64,000 nucleotides of DNA from Phycisphaerae bacterium. Its GTDB lineage: Bacteria > Planctomycetota > Phycisphaerae > Sedimentisphaerales > Anaerobacaceae. Below are positions 1 through 8,630 of this stretch, piece by piece. The stretch spans positions 1 to 64,000 of the forward strand of contig JAUVVQ010000004.1 in NCBI GenBank assembly GCA_030604525.1, given 5' to 3'. The notes beneath the pieces are model-generated. The model worked only from the letters and a program-made list of their open reading frames with translations, was not told the DNA's origin and ran no database searches. The position numbers and the translations under genes were made by a program. How positions within the stretch are numbered: position 1 is the stretch's first letter; every line of letters begins with the position of its first letter.

Positions 1-843
1 CCACACACCCTCTTGTTGTGGACACTAACAGTAGGAGTCTCGGTAGGAGTACCAGCTGTCGTCGAAGGAGAAAATTTTCCGACCAATTGACTCCGCTCGC
101 TGTCGGATTGCGCCCTATCGGAAATGCTATCTGGTAAATTGTCTTGCTGCGCTAAATACATGGAACTTTTCCACAGGTTTCCACATTATCTTAAAAAAAT
201 TATCAAACTAATTGTACTTTACTCAGCATCTGCTAAAAATACTCTTAAGTTTTCACACGAACTCTCGATAAATTTAAAAGGGTTCTGCGCTGAAAACACT
301 TTCGGTAAGTTTAAGACGGTAGTTAACAAAAAAAGATTTGAAGCTTAAAAAAATTACTCAATAACAAGGCTTCGACAAACTGGGTCCTATAATTGTTTAG
401 CAATACCGGTATCGAGCAAATAAGCTCCGGCGAATTCCGGTGAAGAAGTGTGGTTATCGCTGCTTAGATTCCGCTGTCCGTGGATAGTAATACAAAGGCA
501 AATGAAGGGCAAGATGTATCTTGTCAGGATTTTCACTATTTATCCTATAATTTTCAGGTGTGAGCCCCTGCAAACTTAAGAGAACGGAAGCTTTTTGCTT
601 TTACAATTTAATTGCGAGTTTCAAACAAACAGTGTTAAGATTTGCTCAGGATTATAATGGGCAAAAAAAATTAGTCAACGAATGAAACAAGACCGTATCT
701 GAAGTTAATCGGTCCCTATGTTGATAGTGGAGATTATTTGTCTTTACCGGCTTCTGCTGATTTGGTATATTCGCCGCACTATTTAAGGTATTTTAAGGAG
801 TGTATAAACCGGGTCAGAAATTTTTGGTTCAAAAAAGGTGGTT
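1..843. other. Left-edge region with no recognised gene
   Basis: No convincing coding sequence is visible. Plus frame 1 is open from the edge to a TGA at 88-90 and reads as a hydrophobic stretch (HTLLLWTLTVGV), so it could be the tail of a gene starting outside the window, but nothing identifies it. The 74-aa ORF at 124-348 has no ribosome-binding site and no recognisable sequence. A TATAAT at 653-658 could be the -10 of the promoter for the operon starting at 844; no good -35 is seen. Short self-complementary stretches occur near 430-445 but match no RNA family I know. Confidence 0.4.
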
Positions 844-1623
844 ATGGATTTTAAAGACAAGAGAGTTTTGGTAACAGGAGCGGCTGGGGCTATTGGCAAA
901 GGCGTAGCAGAAGGATTCTGCAAAGCAGGAGCGAGGGTTTTTGTTACCGATATTGACCGGAAAGGACTCGATAGTACTGTCGAGGAAACGGGGGCGCAAG
1001 GAGAATGTCAGGGTTTGGCTGCTGATGTGACAAAAGAATCTCAGGTCAAGGCCGTGGTTGAAGGGGCGTCGAAGTTTTTCAACGGACGAATCGATATTCT
1101 TGTTAATGTAGCGGGCATAATCGGCTCTTGTCCTATCGAGGAGATGACCGAAGAGGTCTGGGATAATATGTTTGCGGTAAACTGCAAGGGGACGTTTTTC
1201 TTTATAAAAAATGTTGTCCCGCTGATGAAGCGTCACAAGTACGGCAGGATAATTAATTTTTCATCTAAATCAGGCAAGACCGGTTCGGCACTTTTAAGTC
1301 ACTATTCTTCGGCAAAGGCGGCGATAATCGGTTTGACTCAATCGCTGGCGTATGAGCTGGCGGATTTTGGTATCACCGTGAACTGCTTATGTCCGGGCAT
1401 CACCGAGAGCACCGGTGTCTGGAGCACTGTTTCGGCAGGTTATGTAAAAGGGATGGGACTTCCGATTGAAGAGGTTGTCAAGAAGTTTACCGCCAAAGTT
1501 CCGCTTAAAAGATTAGCAAAAGTTGAAGATGTAGTTGCGGTGACGATGTTTCTTGCCTCAAAAGGGGCGGCTTATATGACCGGTCAGGCGATAAATGTTA
1601 CCGGCGGAAGAGAAATGCATTAA
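844..1623 (+). CDS. SDR-family NAD(P)-dependent oxidoreductase
   Basis: This is a classical short-chain dehydrogenase/reductase of about 259 residues. The N-terminal Rossmann motif TGAAGAIG is at about 11-18, a VNVAG motif follows in mid-protein, and the catalytic Tyr and Lys are in YSSAK; the C-terminus carries the usual MTGQAINVTGG. The ORF track starts at GTG 838, but ATG 844 sits just after AAGGTGG and is the better start. It opens a co-directional operon with deoC, a zinc dehydrogenase, a second SDR, a carrier and a sugar kinase, so it probably oxidises or reduces a sugar or polyol intermediate. The exact substrate cannot be read from the sequence. Confidence 0.88.
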   Translation: MDFKDKRVLVTGAAGAIGKGVAEGFCKAGARVFVTDIDRKGLDSTVEETGAQGECQGLAADVTKESQVKAVVEGASKFFNGRIDILVNVAGIIGSCPIEEMTEEVWDNMFAVNCKGTFFFIKNVVPLMKRHKYGRIINFSSKSGKTGSALLSHYSSAKAAIIGLTQSLAYELADFGITVNCLCPGITESTGVWSTVSAGYVKGMGLPIEEVVKKFTAKVPLKRLAKVEDVVAVTMFLASKGAAYMTGQAINVTGGREMH

Positions 1624-1660
1624 TCATTTTAAAACTTTAAATAAACACAGGAGTGTAAAA

Positions 1661-2329
1661 ATGTACACCAGAGAACAAGTTGCGAAAACGATTGACCATG
1701 CGGTTTTGAAGCCATTTTCGACCGATGCGGATATTATTGCCGGCTGCAGGATGTGTGCGGAGCGTGGTGTCGGATGTTTTTGCGTAAGGCCTACCGATGT
1801 TTCGCTGGCAGCTAAGGAGCTTAAAGACAGCACAACAGTTGTTTCTGCGGTGATAGGTTTTCCACATGGCAGTAACCGGCCCGAGGTAAAGGCACGTGAA
1901 GCTAAACTGGCAATCGAAGACGGGGCAAGTGAGCTGGATATGGTTATGAACATCGGCAAATTTCTCTCCGGTGATTATGATTTTGTCCGGAAGGATATCG
2001 AAGCGGTAGTTGAACAGGGTAAAGAACATAAAGCTATTGTTAAGGTTATCCTTGAGATTTGCTATCTTTCCGATGAGCAGATTGCCAGGGCCTGTAAGCT
2101 TGCGGAAGCGGCGGGTGCTGATTTTGTCAAGACCTCGACCGGTTTCGGTGACGGGCCTGCGACGCCTGAAGCGATTGATATTATGATGAAGACGGTTGGT
2201 AAAACGATGGGTGTTAAAGCTGCCGGTGGAGTCCGGTCGTATGAAACCGCGGTTGCTTACCTGGAACAGGGCTGTAAAAGACTCGGTGTTGCTTCAACCG
2301 AAGCTGTATTAGATGGAGCTCCGGAATGA
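1661..2329 (+). CDS. deoC: Deoxyribose-phosphate aldolase
   Basis: A class I aldolase of the DeoC family (222 aa, the usual length). DeoC splits 2-deoxyribose-5-phosphate into glyceraldehyde-3-phosphate and acetaldehyde in the cytosol. The Schiff-base lysine is K157 in FVKTSTGFG and the second active-site lysine is K186 in GVKAAGGVR; the substrate-side ELDMVMNIG motif is also present. The ORF track begins upstream at 1595, inside the preceding gene. The ATG at 1661, after an AGGAG, gives the normal N-terminus (MYTREQVAKTIDHAVL). It overlaps the next gene by the ATGA arrangement. The operon has no thymidine phosphorylase or phosphopentomutase, so the substrate may come from a route other than nucleoside breakdown. 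Confidence 0.93.
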   Translation: MYTREQVAKTIDHAVLKPFSTDADIIAGCRMCAERGVGCFCVRPTDVSLAAKELKDSTTVVSAVIGFPHGSNRPEVKAREAKLAIEDGASELDMVMNIGKFLSGDYDFVRKDIEAVVEQGKEHKAIVKVILEICYLSDEQIARACKLAEAAGADFVKTSTGFGDGPATPEAIDIMMKTVGKTMGVKAAGGVRSYETAVAYLEQGCKRLGVASTEAVLDGAPE

Positions 2330-3375
2330 AAGAGAAGATGAAGGCTGTGGTATATCATTCGCCGGGCGATATCAGAGTTGAAGAGGTTGCTGTTCCGTCC
2401 TGTGGTCAAGATGAGATTCGCATAAAGATAGAGGCCTGTGCGGTATGCGGGACTGATTTGAAGTCGTATTTGCACGGCAATCCTCGGATAAAGGCCCCGC
2501 AGGTGATGGGGCATGAATTTACGGGACTGATTGATACGATTGGTGAGAATGTAGAAGGATTTTCAATTGGTGACAGGATTGTTATGGCCACTTCCATTTC
2601 CTGCGGTGAGTGTTTTTATTGCAAAAGGGGGTGGCGTAATCTATGTGTGAATTTAGCTCCGATGGGTTTTAGTTTTCCCGGCGGCATGACAGAATTTACC
2701 ACAATCCCCGGGCGTGCTTTGCAGAACGGTCATGTTGTGAAGGTTCCTGCGGATGTAAAGCCGGAGCATGCCTGTCTGGCGGAGCCGTTAAGCTGTGCGG
2801 TAAATTGTGCTCAGAGCTGCGATATACGTCGGGGTGATACTGTTGTTGTCGTTGGAGCGGGGCCTATGGGGATTATGAACGCCTGTATCGGGCGGCAGTT
2901 CGGCGCCGGCAAGATTATTTTGGCTGAGATAAATGAGGTTCGGCTGAAGCAGGCGAAAGATTTCGATTTTGATTTGGTTATTAATTCCGCCAACGAAGAC
3001 CTTGTTAAAGTCGTCAAAGATGCAACCGGTGGTATTGGTGCTGATGTAGTTATAGTAGCGGCACCGGCGGCCCAGCCGCAGGAGCAGGCGTTGGATTTGG
3101 TAAGAAAACACGGCACGGTTTGCCTTTTTGCATCTCTGCCTTCGAGTGAAAGTGTGCTGTCACTTGACAGCCGAACGATACATTACGGTGAGATAACCGT
3201 GATGGGGACGAGCGATTCAACCGATTCTCACGTCAAAAAAGCGGTAGAGCTGATAAGCAGCGGTTCTATGCCGACCGAGAAAATCGCAAGTCATATTCTT
3301 GGGCTGGAAGAGATTTTCAAGGCATATAAGCTGATGCAGAGCGGCGAAGCCCTGAGAGTGGTACTGAGGCCGTAA
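2326..3375 (+). CDS. Zinc-dependent alcohol/polyol dehydrogenase (MDR family)
   Basis: A 349-aa medium-chain dehydrogenase of the sorbitol/threonine dehydrogenase type. Catalytic zinc ligands are seen as C41 (AVCGTD) and H63-E64 (GHEF). The structural zinc site has four cysteines with canonical spacing (C93, C96, C99, C107 in CGECFYCKRGWRNLC). The NAD-binding motif is VVGAGPMG. The start overlaps the deoC stop (ATGA), which implies translational coupling. It probably interconverts a polyol or alcohol and a ketose/aldehyde within this operon. The substrate is not predictable by eye; galactitol-1-phosphate or L-iditol dehydrogenases are related. Confidence 0.88.
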   Translation: MKEKMKAVVYHSPGDIRVEEVAVPSCGQDEIRIKIEACAVCGTDLKSYLHGNPRIKAPQVMGHEFTGLIDTIGENVEGFSIGDRIVMATSISCGECFYCKRGWRNLCVNLAPMGFSFPGGMTEFTTIPGRALQNGHVVKVPADVKPEHACLAEPLSCAVNCAQSCDIRRGDTVVVVGAGPMGIMNACIGRQFGAGKIILAEINEVRLKQAKDFDFDLVINSANEDLVKVVKDATGGIGADVVIVAAPAAQPQEQALDLVRKHGTVCLFASLPSSESVLSLDSRTIHYGEITVMGTSDSTDSHVKKAVELISSGSMPTEKIASHILGLEEIFKAYKLMQSGEALRVVLRP

Positions 3376-3391
3376 AAAGGAGGTAATTTTT

Positions 3392-4174
3392 ATGGATTTA
3401 AACCTTAAAGACAAGGTTGTTCTGGTGACCGGAGGTTCTCGCGGTCTTGGCAAAACTATATGTATGGTTCTGGCCTCCGAGGGCGCAAAGGCGGCGGTAA
3501 ATTACTATCGTAACGCTGAGAAAGGTGTAGATTTGGTAAAAGAAGCTGAGGCGGTTGTCCAGGAAATAAAAGATACTTACGGTGTAGAGTCGCTGGCTGT
3601 CGGCTGTGATGTTTCCATAGAATCGGATGTAATAGAAATGTTTGACCTGATAGCGGAGAATCTTGGCGAGCTGGATGTCCTTGTCAACAACGCTGCGGTT
3701 TGTCCGACGTGCAAGGTTCATAAAATGTCCGAGCAGATGTGGAGCGAGACGATTCGGACTAATTTGACCGGCACGTTTTTTACCAGCCGAGAACTCGTAA
3801 AGAGATTGCTGGCGGCAGAACGTCAGGGACGAATTGTCAACATTGTTTCTCAGGCAGCTTTTCGCGGTTCGACTACCGGCCATGCGCCTTATGACGCCAG
3901 TAAGGGCGGGATAGTGTCATTTACTATTGCTTTAGCGAGGGAGGTTGCTCAGAAAGGTATTTGTGTCAATGCGGTAGCTCCCGGAATGATAAGGACGGAG
4001 ATGGTTGCCAAGGTGTTAAAGGAAAACGAAGAGAAGTATCTGAACCGTATTCCTCTGCATCGAATTGCTGAGCCGAAAGATGTTGCCGATGTAGTGGTAT
4101 TTATGTCGTCAGAGAGAGCGTGCTATATGACCGGTGCCACAGTGGACGTTACCGGCGGTATATTGATGCGTTAA
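3392..4174 (+). CDS. SDR-family oxidoreductase (second copy in operon)
   Basis: A 260-aa classical SDR similar to 3-oxoacyl-ACP reductase/glucose dehydrogenase folds. TGGSRGLG lies at 13-20, VNNAA marks the active-site strand, and the catalytic YDASK is present; the C-terminus ends in the standard MTGATVDVTGG. A strong AAAGGAGG precedes the ATG, and the gene follows the zinc dehydrogenase by 16 bases. Compared with the first SDR of the operon it has an extra loop after the first helix (NYYRNAEKGVDLVKEAEA). Two SDRs plus one MDR suggest consecutive redox steps on one carbon skeleton, for example epimerisation by oxidation and reduction. That is inference. Confidence 0.86.
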   Translation: MDLNLKDKVVLVTGGSRGLGKTICMVLASEGAKAAVNYYRNAEKGVDLVKEAEAVVQEIKDTYGVESLAVGCDVSIESDVIEMFDLIAENLGELDVLVNNAAVCPTCKVHKMSEQMWSETIRTNLTGTFFTSRELVKRLLAAERQGRIVNIVSQAAFRGSTTGHAPYDASKGGIVSFTIALAREVAQKGICVNAVAPGMIRTEMVAKVLKENEEKYLNRIPLHRIAEPKDVADVVVFMSSERACYMTGATVDVTGGILMR

Positions 4175-4198
4175 AAGATTTTACTTGGAGGTATGATT

Positions 4199-5479
4199 AT
4201 GTCCTCAATGCCGGTCAGTGTAAGAATCCGTTTGAGTGGAATGATGTTCCTTCAATATATGATGTTTGCGGTTTTCTGGCAGCCGTTAGCAGACTACCTG
4301 AATAAGATGAATATGAGCGGCACTCAGATGTCGTTCATTTTGGGCTCAATGGCAATTGGTTGCCTGGTTTCGCCGATTATAGGAATGATTGCCGACCGTC
4401 ATTTTGCAAGCGAGAAGGTTTTGTTTGTGCTGAATTTAGTGGGTGCGGTTTTGCTGTTTTGGGCAGCTAAGCAGCGTGATGTGACGATGGTGTTCATAAC
4501 CCTGCTGCTTTATATGCTCTGCTATATGCCGACGTGGGGACTGACCAGTGCGATAGCAATGTCGAACAGTCCGTCGGAGAAATTTCCTCAGATTCGGGTG
4601 TTTGGCTCAATCGGCTGGTTTGCATCTGGGATATTCGGATTGGTAGGATTAACCATCTTTAATACGAAAATAGACGGCAGTGTCATACCTCTATACTGTG
4701 GTGCGGCGACAAGTTTTGCGGCAGCGATATTGGCTTTGACCCTGCCGCATACCCCGCCTCCAGCGAAAGGTCAAAAAGCATCAGTTATTGACGCCTTAGG
4801 TCTTCGTGCGTTTTCGCTGATGAAGGATTTTCAGTTTACACTGTTTATAATTATTACATTGTTGGTGATGATACCGTTTTCGGTTTATTGGTCGTATTTT
4901 TCTATATATTTAGGAGATAAAGGATTCAAGCTTTACGCCGGGACAATGAACTGGGGACAATTTGTAGAAATGTTTGTTATGGTTAGCGTTCCAGTAGTAT
5001 TGGCAAAGATAGGTATTAAATGGGTAATGAGCATCGGTCTTGTGGCTTTGTTATCGCGTTATTTGTTTTTCCTTTTCGGCAATGTGTACGACCAGTATTG
5101 GATGATTTACGCTGGAATTCTTGTCCACGGGGTAATATTTGCTTTCTTCTTTGTGGGCGGTCAGATTTACGTTGACAAAAAAGCGCCGAAAGAGATTCGT
5201 GCGCAGGCCCAGGGACTTTTGTTTCTCCTGTCTTTTGGTGTGGGATTGCTTTCTGGAACTTTTATATACGGTAAACTTATCGAGGTTTATACGATGGAAG
5301 AGGCGACTGGAACGGTTTGCAACTGGCGTCCGATATGGCTGATTACAACAGTTATTTCAGCGGCATTGCTGGCTGTTTTTGTAATATTCTTCCGGGATAA
5401 GATAGAAGTGGAGCAACGGTCAGAAGAGCAGGTTTCGGTGGTGCCGGAGCAGATTGGTTCTGAATCGCAAGGTCAGTAG
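4199..5479 (+). CDS. MFS transporter, nucleoside:H+ symporter (NupG-like) family
   Basis: A polytopic membrane protein of about 426 residues with roughly twelve hydrophobic segments. It resembles the nucleoside:H+ symporter family (NupG/XapB): MFLQYMMFAVFWQP near the N-terminus, CYMPTWGL, and FPQIRVFGSIGW, which matches the FPPIRIWGTIGF region of NupG from memory. GGAGG lies 7 bases before ATG 4199 and only 1 base before ATG 4193, so the later start is preferred. It sits between the second SDR and the FGGY kinase and is probably the uptake system for the operon's substrate. Family members also carry non-nucleoside sugars, so the cargo is uncertain. Confidence 0.85.
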   Translation: MSSMPVSVRIRLSGMMFLQYMMFAVFWQPLADYLNKMNMSGTQMSFILGSMAIGCLVSPIIGMIADRHFASEKVLFVLNLVGAVLLFWAAKQRDVTMVFITLLLYMLCYMPTWGLTSAIAMSNSPSEKFPQIRVFGSIGWFASGIFGLVGLTIFNTKIDGSVIPLYCGAATSFAAAILALTLPHTPPPAKGQKASVIDALGLRAFSLMKDFQFTLFIIITLLVMIPFSVYWSYFSIYLGDKGFKLYAGTMNWGQFVEMFVMVSVPVVLAKIGIKWVMSIGLVALLSRYLFFLFGNVYDQYWMIYAGILVHGVIFAFFFVGGQIYVDKKAPKEIRAQAQGLLFLLSFGVGLLSGTFIYGKLIEVYTMEEATGTVCNWRPIWLITTVISAALLAVFVIFFRDKIEVEQRSEEQVSVVPEQIGSESQGQ

Positions 5480-5504
5480 CGAAGAAAGTGTTGGAAGGAA
5501 AGAA

Positions 5505-7022
5505 ATGTCGAAGTATTTAATGGGCATAGATAACGGCGGAACGGTATCAAAGGCGGCGCTCTTTGACCTTCAGGGTAAAGAGATAGCGGTTGCGTCTCGG
5601 AAGACGGGACTTCTTACACCGAAACCCGGCTGGGCTGAACGTGACATTGAGCAGATTTGGCAAGCTGCCGCTGAAGCTATAAAGGAAGTGGTGAGCAAAT
5701 CTGGTGTTGCCGCAGATGAAATCATCTGTGTTGCTCCTACCGGTCACGGCAACGGTTTATATCTGGTTGATGAAAATGGTAAGCCGGTTCGAAATGCTAT
5801 TATGTCAATGGACAGCCGGGCCAGAGGATATATAGATAAATGGCAGCAGGAAGGTATAGATAAAGCAATTCGCCCGAAAACGATGCAGAGCATCTGGCCT
5901 GCCCAGCCGAATGCGCTGCTTGCCTGGATGCGTGATAATGAGCCGGAGATAATGAAGAAAGCCGGCTGGGTACTTATGTGCAAGGATTTCATCCGGCTTC
6001 GATTGACCGGTGAAATTTATGCGGAGCTGACGGATTTTTCAGGCACGAGCTTGATGAACGTCGGTACCGGTGAATATGACGATGAAGTACTTGAGGCGTT
6101 CGGGATTTCTGATATGCGTCGATTGCTCCCACCGCTTAAGAAGACGGCTGAGATTTGCGGTCAGGTTACATCCGAGGCGGCGGAGCAGACAGGCCTTAAA
6201 GAAGGCACGCCGGTGGCGGGGGGTATGTTCGATATCGATGCCTGCGGGCTTGCATCCGGTATTGTAGATGAAAGCCAGTTGTGTATGGTGGCGGGAACCT
6301 GGGGTAACAATCAGTATATATCTAAAAAGGCGGTTATTGACGGGGTGTTTATGACATCCTGTTACAGTATTCCGGGTTATTATTTAATGCTGGAGGGCAG
6401 TCCGACCTCGGCCAGTAATTTTGAATGGTTTATTAACCAGTTTTTCCAGGCGGAACAAGAATCGGCGAAAGATGGGGGCAGAAGCGTTTATCAGCTTTGC
6501 AACGAGCTGGTTGCGTCGGTTCAGCCGGAGGAGAACGATATTATATTTTTACCATTTTTGTACGGCTCGAATGTGAATCCCGATGCCAGGTCATGTTTTA
6601 TCGGGCTGGAGGGTCGGCATAAGCGTGAGAATGTGCTGCGTGCGATTTATGAGGGCGTGGTGTGTTCGCATATGACGCATGTTGAAAGATTACTTAAGTT
6701 CCGCGATATGCCTGAGAGAATTCGCCTTACCGGCGGCGCAGCGCAAAGCAAGGTCTGGGTGCGGATTTTTGCTGATTTTTTCCAGAGACCGGTAGAGATA
6801 CCTGAAGGCACTGAACTGGGTGCGTTGGGTGCTGCGATTGCAGCTTCGGTGGCAGTGGGATGTTATGACAGCTACGAGGATGCTATCAATCAGATGGTTA
6901 GTTTCTCAAAACCCCAGGAGCCCGACTCACAGAGAAAAGCTCTTTATGCCGCCAAGTACCATCGCTACAAGAAGGCGCTTTCCGCTTTAGATCCGTTCTG
7001 GGAGGAGCTCAAAAGTCAGTAA
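5505..7022 (+). CDS. FGGY-family carbohydrate kinase (LyxK/xylulokinase-like)
   Basis: An ATP-dependent sugar kinase of 505 aa, normal for FGGY kinases. The N-terminal phosphate-1 motif is GIDNGGT; PGWAERD, GHGNGLYL and LPPLKKTAEICG resemble E. coli L-xylulokinase LyxK from memory. The C-terminal lobe carries RLTGGAAQSKVW and ELGALGAAIAA. The ORF track starts at 5454 inside the MFS gene; ATG 5505 after GGAAGGAAAG gives the expected start MSKYLMGIDNGG. As last gene of the operon it probably phosphorylates the imported sugar or ketose before aldol cleavage. Xylulose, L-xylulose, ribulose or erythritol are all possible for this family. Confidence 0.87.
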   Translation: MSKYLMGIDNGGTVSKAALFDLQGKEIAVASRKTGLLTPKPGWAERDIEQIWQAAAEAIKEVVSKSGVAADEIICVAPTGHGNGLYLVDENGKPVRNAIMSMDSRARGYIDKWQQEGIDKAIRPKTMQSIWPAQPNALLAWMRDNEPEIMKKAGWVLMCKDFIRLRLTGEIYAELTDFSGTSLMNVGTGEYDDEVLEAFGISDMRRLLPPLKKTAEICGQVTSEAAEQTGLKEGTPVAGGMFDIDACGLASGIVDESQLCMVAGTWGNNQYISKKAVIDGVFMTSCYSIPGYYLMLEGSPTSASNFEWFINQFFQAEQESAKDGGRSVYQLCNELVASVQPEENDIIFLPFLYGSNVNPDARSCFIGLEGRHKRENVLRAIYEGVVCSHMTHVERLLKFRDMPERIRLTGGAAQSKVWVRIFADFFQRPVEIPEGTELGALGAAIAASVAVGCYDSYEDAINQMVSFSKPQEPDSQRKALYAAKYHRYKKALSALDPFWEELKSQ

Positions 7023-7037
7023 ATGCTGCTGTTTTCT

Positions 7038-7089
7038 ACATTCAGGCGAAATAAGCGGTTCTGCTGCGGATTTTATGTTTCCTGAATGT
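7038..7089 (+). terminator. Long-loop inverted repeat after the sugar operon
   Basis: ACATTCAGG (7038-7046) is repeated inverted as CCTGAATGT (7081-7089) with a 34-base loop, 15 bases after the kinase stop. There is no U-tract, so it could be a stabilising 3' structure or a Rho-type end rather than an intrinsic terminator. Confidence 0.3.
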
Positions 7090-7165
7090 TGGAGCGATTG
7101 GTAAAGAACTGCAAAATCGTAGTAGGGTTTTAATTGGCCGGAGTTAGGTATTATGCGTTTTTTTG

Positions 7166-7194
7166 TTGAAAAAGAGCTTGATTTGAGCTAATAT
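7166..7194 (+). promoter_or_regulatory. Candidate sigma-70 promoter for the sigma-factor gene
   Basis: TTGAAA (7166-7171), 17-base spacer, TAATAT (7189-7194); an overlapping TATAAT at 7192-7197 would give a 20-base spacer. The predicted start point near 7200 leaves a short leader before GTG 7225. Confidence 0.4.
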
Positions 7195-7224
7195 AATGTT
7201 TTTGGCTAAAAATAGGGAAATATA

Positions 7225-7851
7225 GTGGGAAAAAACGGAGTTTCCAGGGAACAGAAGGCAGATTTATCTCATCTTAATGGTGAAAAGCGGGAAAAGAATG
7301 TTCGTAGAGATGGCCAAATGGATGGATATGAAAGGATCGTGTCCCGCTTGAAGGCAGGGAGCCGGGTAGCGGCTTCTGAGCTTGTTGATGTTTTTTATAA
7401 GCAAATATTTATTTATATGCGACGGCTGGGTCACAGTTCTCAGACAAGTGAAGACCTGACTCAGGAGGCTTTTCTGCAGATTTGGCAGCATATCGGACAG
7501 CTTCGAAACAGCAGGGCTCTGAATAGCTGGATATATAAAGTGGCGAACAATGTTTCCAGACTCTATTGGCGAAGGCATAAAGACAAAATTCCTGAGGAGC
7601 TGGATGAGAAGATTTTAAAGAGCGATGGCAAAAGCAGCGTCTCGGTAGCTGAGGAAAATGAGCAGGTTATGCAGGTCAAGGCATCTGTTGCTAAACTTCC
7701 GTTGAAATTAAGAGAGGCGGTTGTATTACATTATATGCAGCATTTGACTATTTCAGAAGCGGCGCAAGCGATGGGAATCAGGGAAGGAACTTTTAAAAGC
7801 AGGTTGGGCAGGGGCTTGGATAGACTGAGGAAGCAGATAATTAAAGGTTGA
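7225..7851 (+). CDS. Sigma-70 family (ECF-type) RNA polymerase sigma factor
   Basis: A 208-aa sigma factor with region 2 (EDLTQEAFLQIWQHI, then SWIYKVANNV) and region 4 with a helix-turn-helix (LTISEAAQAMGIREGTFKSRL). It lacks regions 1.1 and 3, as ECF factors do. The GTG start at 7225 follows AGGGA at good spacing; the sigma fold itself begins at about residue 32 (MDGYERIVSRL, ATG 7318), so the first 30 residues are a charged extension or the true start is later. The next gene starts one base after the stop and encodes a membrane-anchored protein, the standard sigma/anti-sigma layout. The regulated genes are unknown; the neighbouring pseudopilin is a candidate. Confidence 0.87.
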   Translation: MGKNGVSREQKADLSHLNGEKREKNVRRDGQMDGYERIVSRLKAGSRVAASELVDVFYKQIFIYMRRLGHSSQTSEDLTQEAFLQIWQHIGQLRNSRALNSWIYKVANNVSRLYWRRHKDKIPEELDEKILKSDGKSSVSVAEENEQVMQVKASVAKLPLKLREAVVLHYMQHLTISEAAQAMGIREGTFKSRLGRGLDRLRKQIIKG

Positions 7852-7852
7852 A

Positions 7853-8395
7853 ATGATGGAAAATAAAGAATTGGAAGAAGTGCTGAACAGGTTAGCGGAT
7901 GCAACGGAGGAGAACCCGTCTGTCGGTCTCGCTGAGCAGATTAAGGAACAAATACCGCATGCGTTTCCGCACCATCGAGGGCTGAGCACTATCAACATTA
8001 TGATTGATTTGAGGATAAGCCGGCTTGCGGCAGCGGCAGCGATAATTATCACTGTCATTGTGTGTGCCGGTTTTCTAAGTAATAAAACAGGTGCAAACAA
8101 TATCTACCACGATAGTAAGGTTTTGTTACAATACTGGCTGGGTGGTGAGAGCAAAAGCGGGAATGAAATCAGCGTTGCTCCTTCTGAGTTATACAAGCGC
8201 CTGGTGCCGAAAAATAAAGATGTCGTATATTATGGCGATATTGTCGAGCCGGGCGATGGTGAGGCAATTTTGATGTACTGGAAACTTTCTGACGGCGAAT
8301 ATAAAGTGGTTTTTGGTGATTTGAAGATTAAGAAATGTGCCGTAGAAGAGCTGTTGAAATTGCAGTCCAGGATGTTGGAGAAGAGAGCAAAATAA
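7853..8395 (+). CDS. Membrane-anchored protein paired with sigma factor (putative anti-sigma)
   Basis: A 180-aa protein with a soluble N-terminal segment of about 60 residues, one transmembrane helix (AAAAAIIITVIVCAGFL) and an outside domain with no fold I recognise. It starts one base after the sigma-factor stop, with AAAGG just before the ATG (an alternative ATG lies at 7856). Gene order and topology fit an anti-sigma regulator: the cytoplasmic part would hold the sigma factor and the outer part would sense a signal. No zinc-binding HxxxCxxC anti-sigma motif is seen, so the role rests on context. Confidence 0.6.
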   Translation: MMENKELEEVLNRLADATEENPSVGLAEQIKEQIPHAFPHHRGLSTINIMIDLRISRLAAAAAIIITVIVCAGFLSNKTGANNIYHDSKVLLQYWLGGESKSGNEISVAPSELYKRLVPKNKDVVYYGDIVEPGDGEAILMYWKLSDGEYKVVFGDLKIKKCAVEELLKLQSRMLEKRAK

Positions 8396-8512
8396 GAAAG
8401 CGTTTTTTGGCGGAGATAGTTATTGCCCGTTGAGAGAAGAAAATCCAAAGAGCTTGTTGATGGAGAGTTAAGTTTCCGCTGCGATTTGTCAGTACTGTTT
8501 GGAGATGAGAAT

Positions 8513-8542
8513 TTGTTAAATTTTATTCACTTTAACTATAAA
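8513..8542 (+). promoter_or_regulatory. Candidate promoter of the pseudopilin gene
   Basis: TTGTTA (8513-8518), 18-base spacer, TATAAA (8537-8542). Overlapping the -10, AAAGGAGG (8540-8547) is an orphan Shine-Dalgarno-like sequence without a good ORF behind it. Confidence 0.3.
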
Positions 8543-8630
8543 GGAGGTAAAACAAAAAGCAGATGTTGATTGTGTTTGAAGTTTTATGTTAATGACGGCA
8601 AAAATTTGAAATTCAAAAAGGAGAATTATT

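Noticed and set aside
124-348. 74-aa ORF near the left edge
   Set aside because: No ribosome site, composition unlike its neighbours, no recognisable sequence; treated as chance.
829-1236. 135-aa minus-strand ORF
   Set aside because: Antisense shadow of the first SDR gene, whose protein motifs are unambiguous.
3398-3883. 161-aa minus-strand ORF
   Set aside because: Antisense to the second SDR gene; no motif of its own.
4120-4305. 61-aa ORF bridging the SDR and MFS genes
   Set aside because: Out-of-frame overlap with both genes and no ribosome site.
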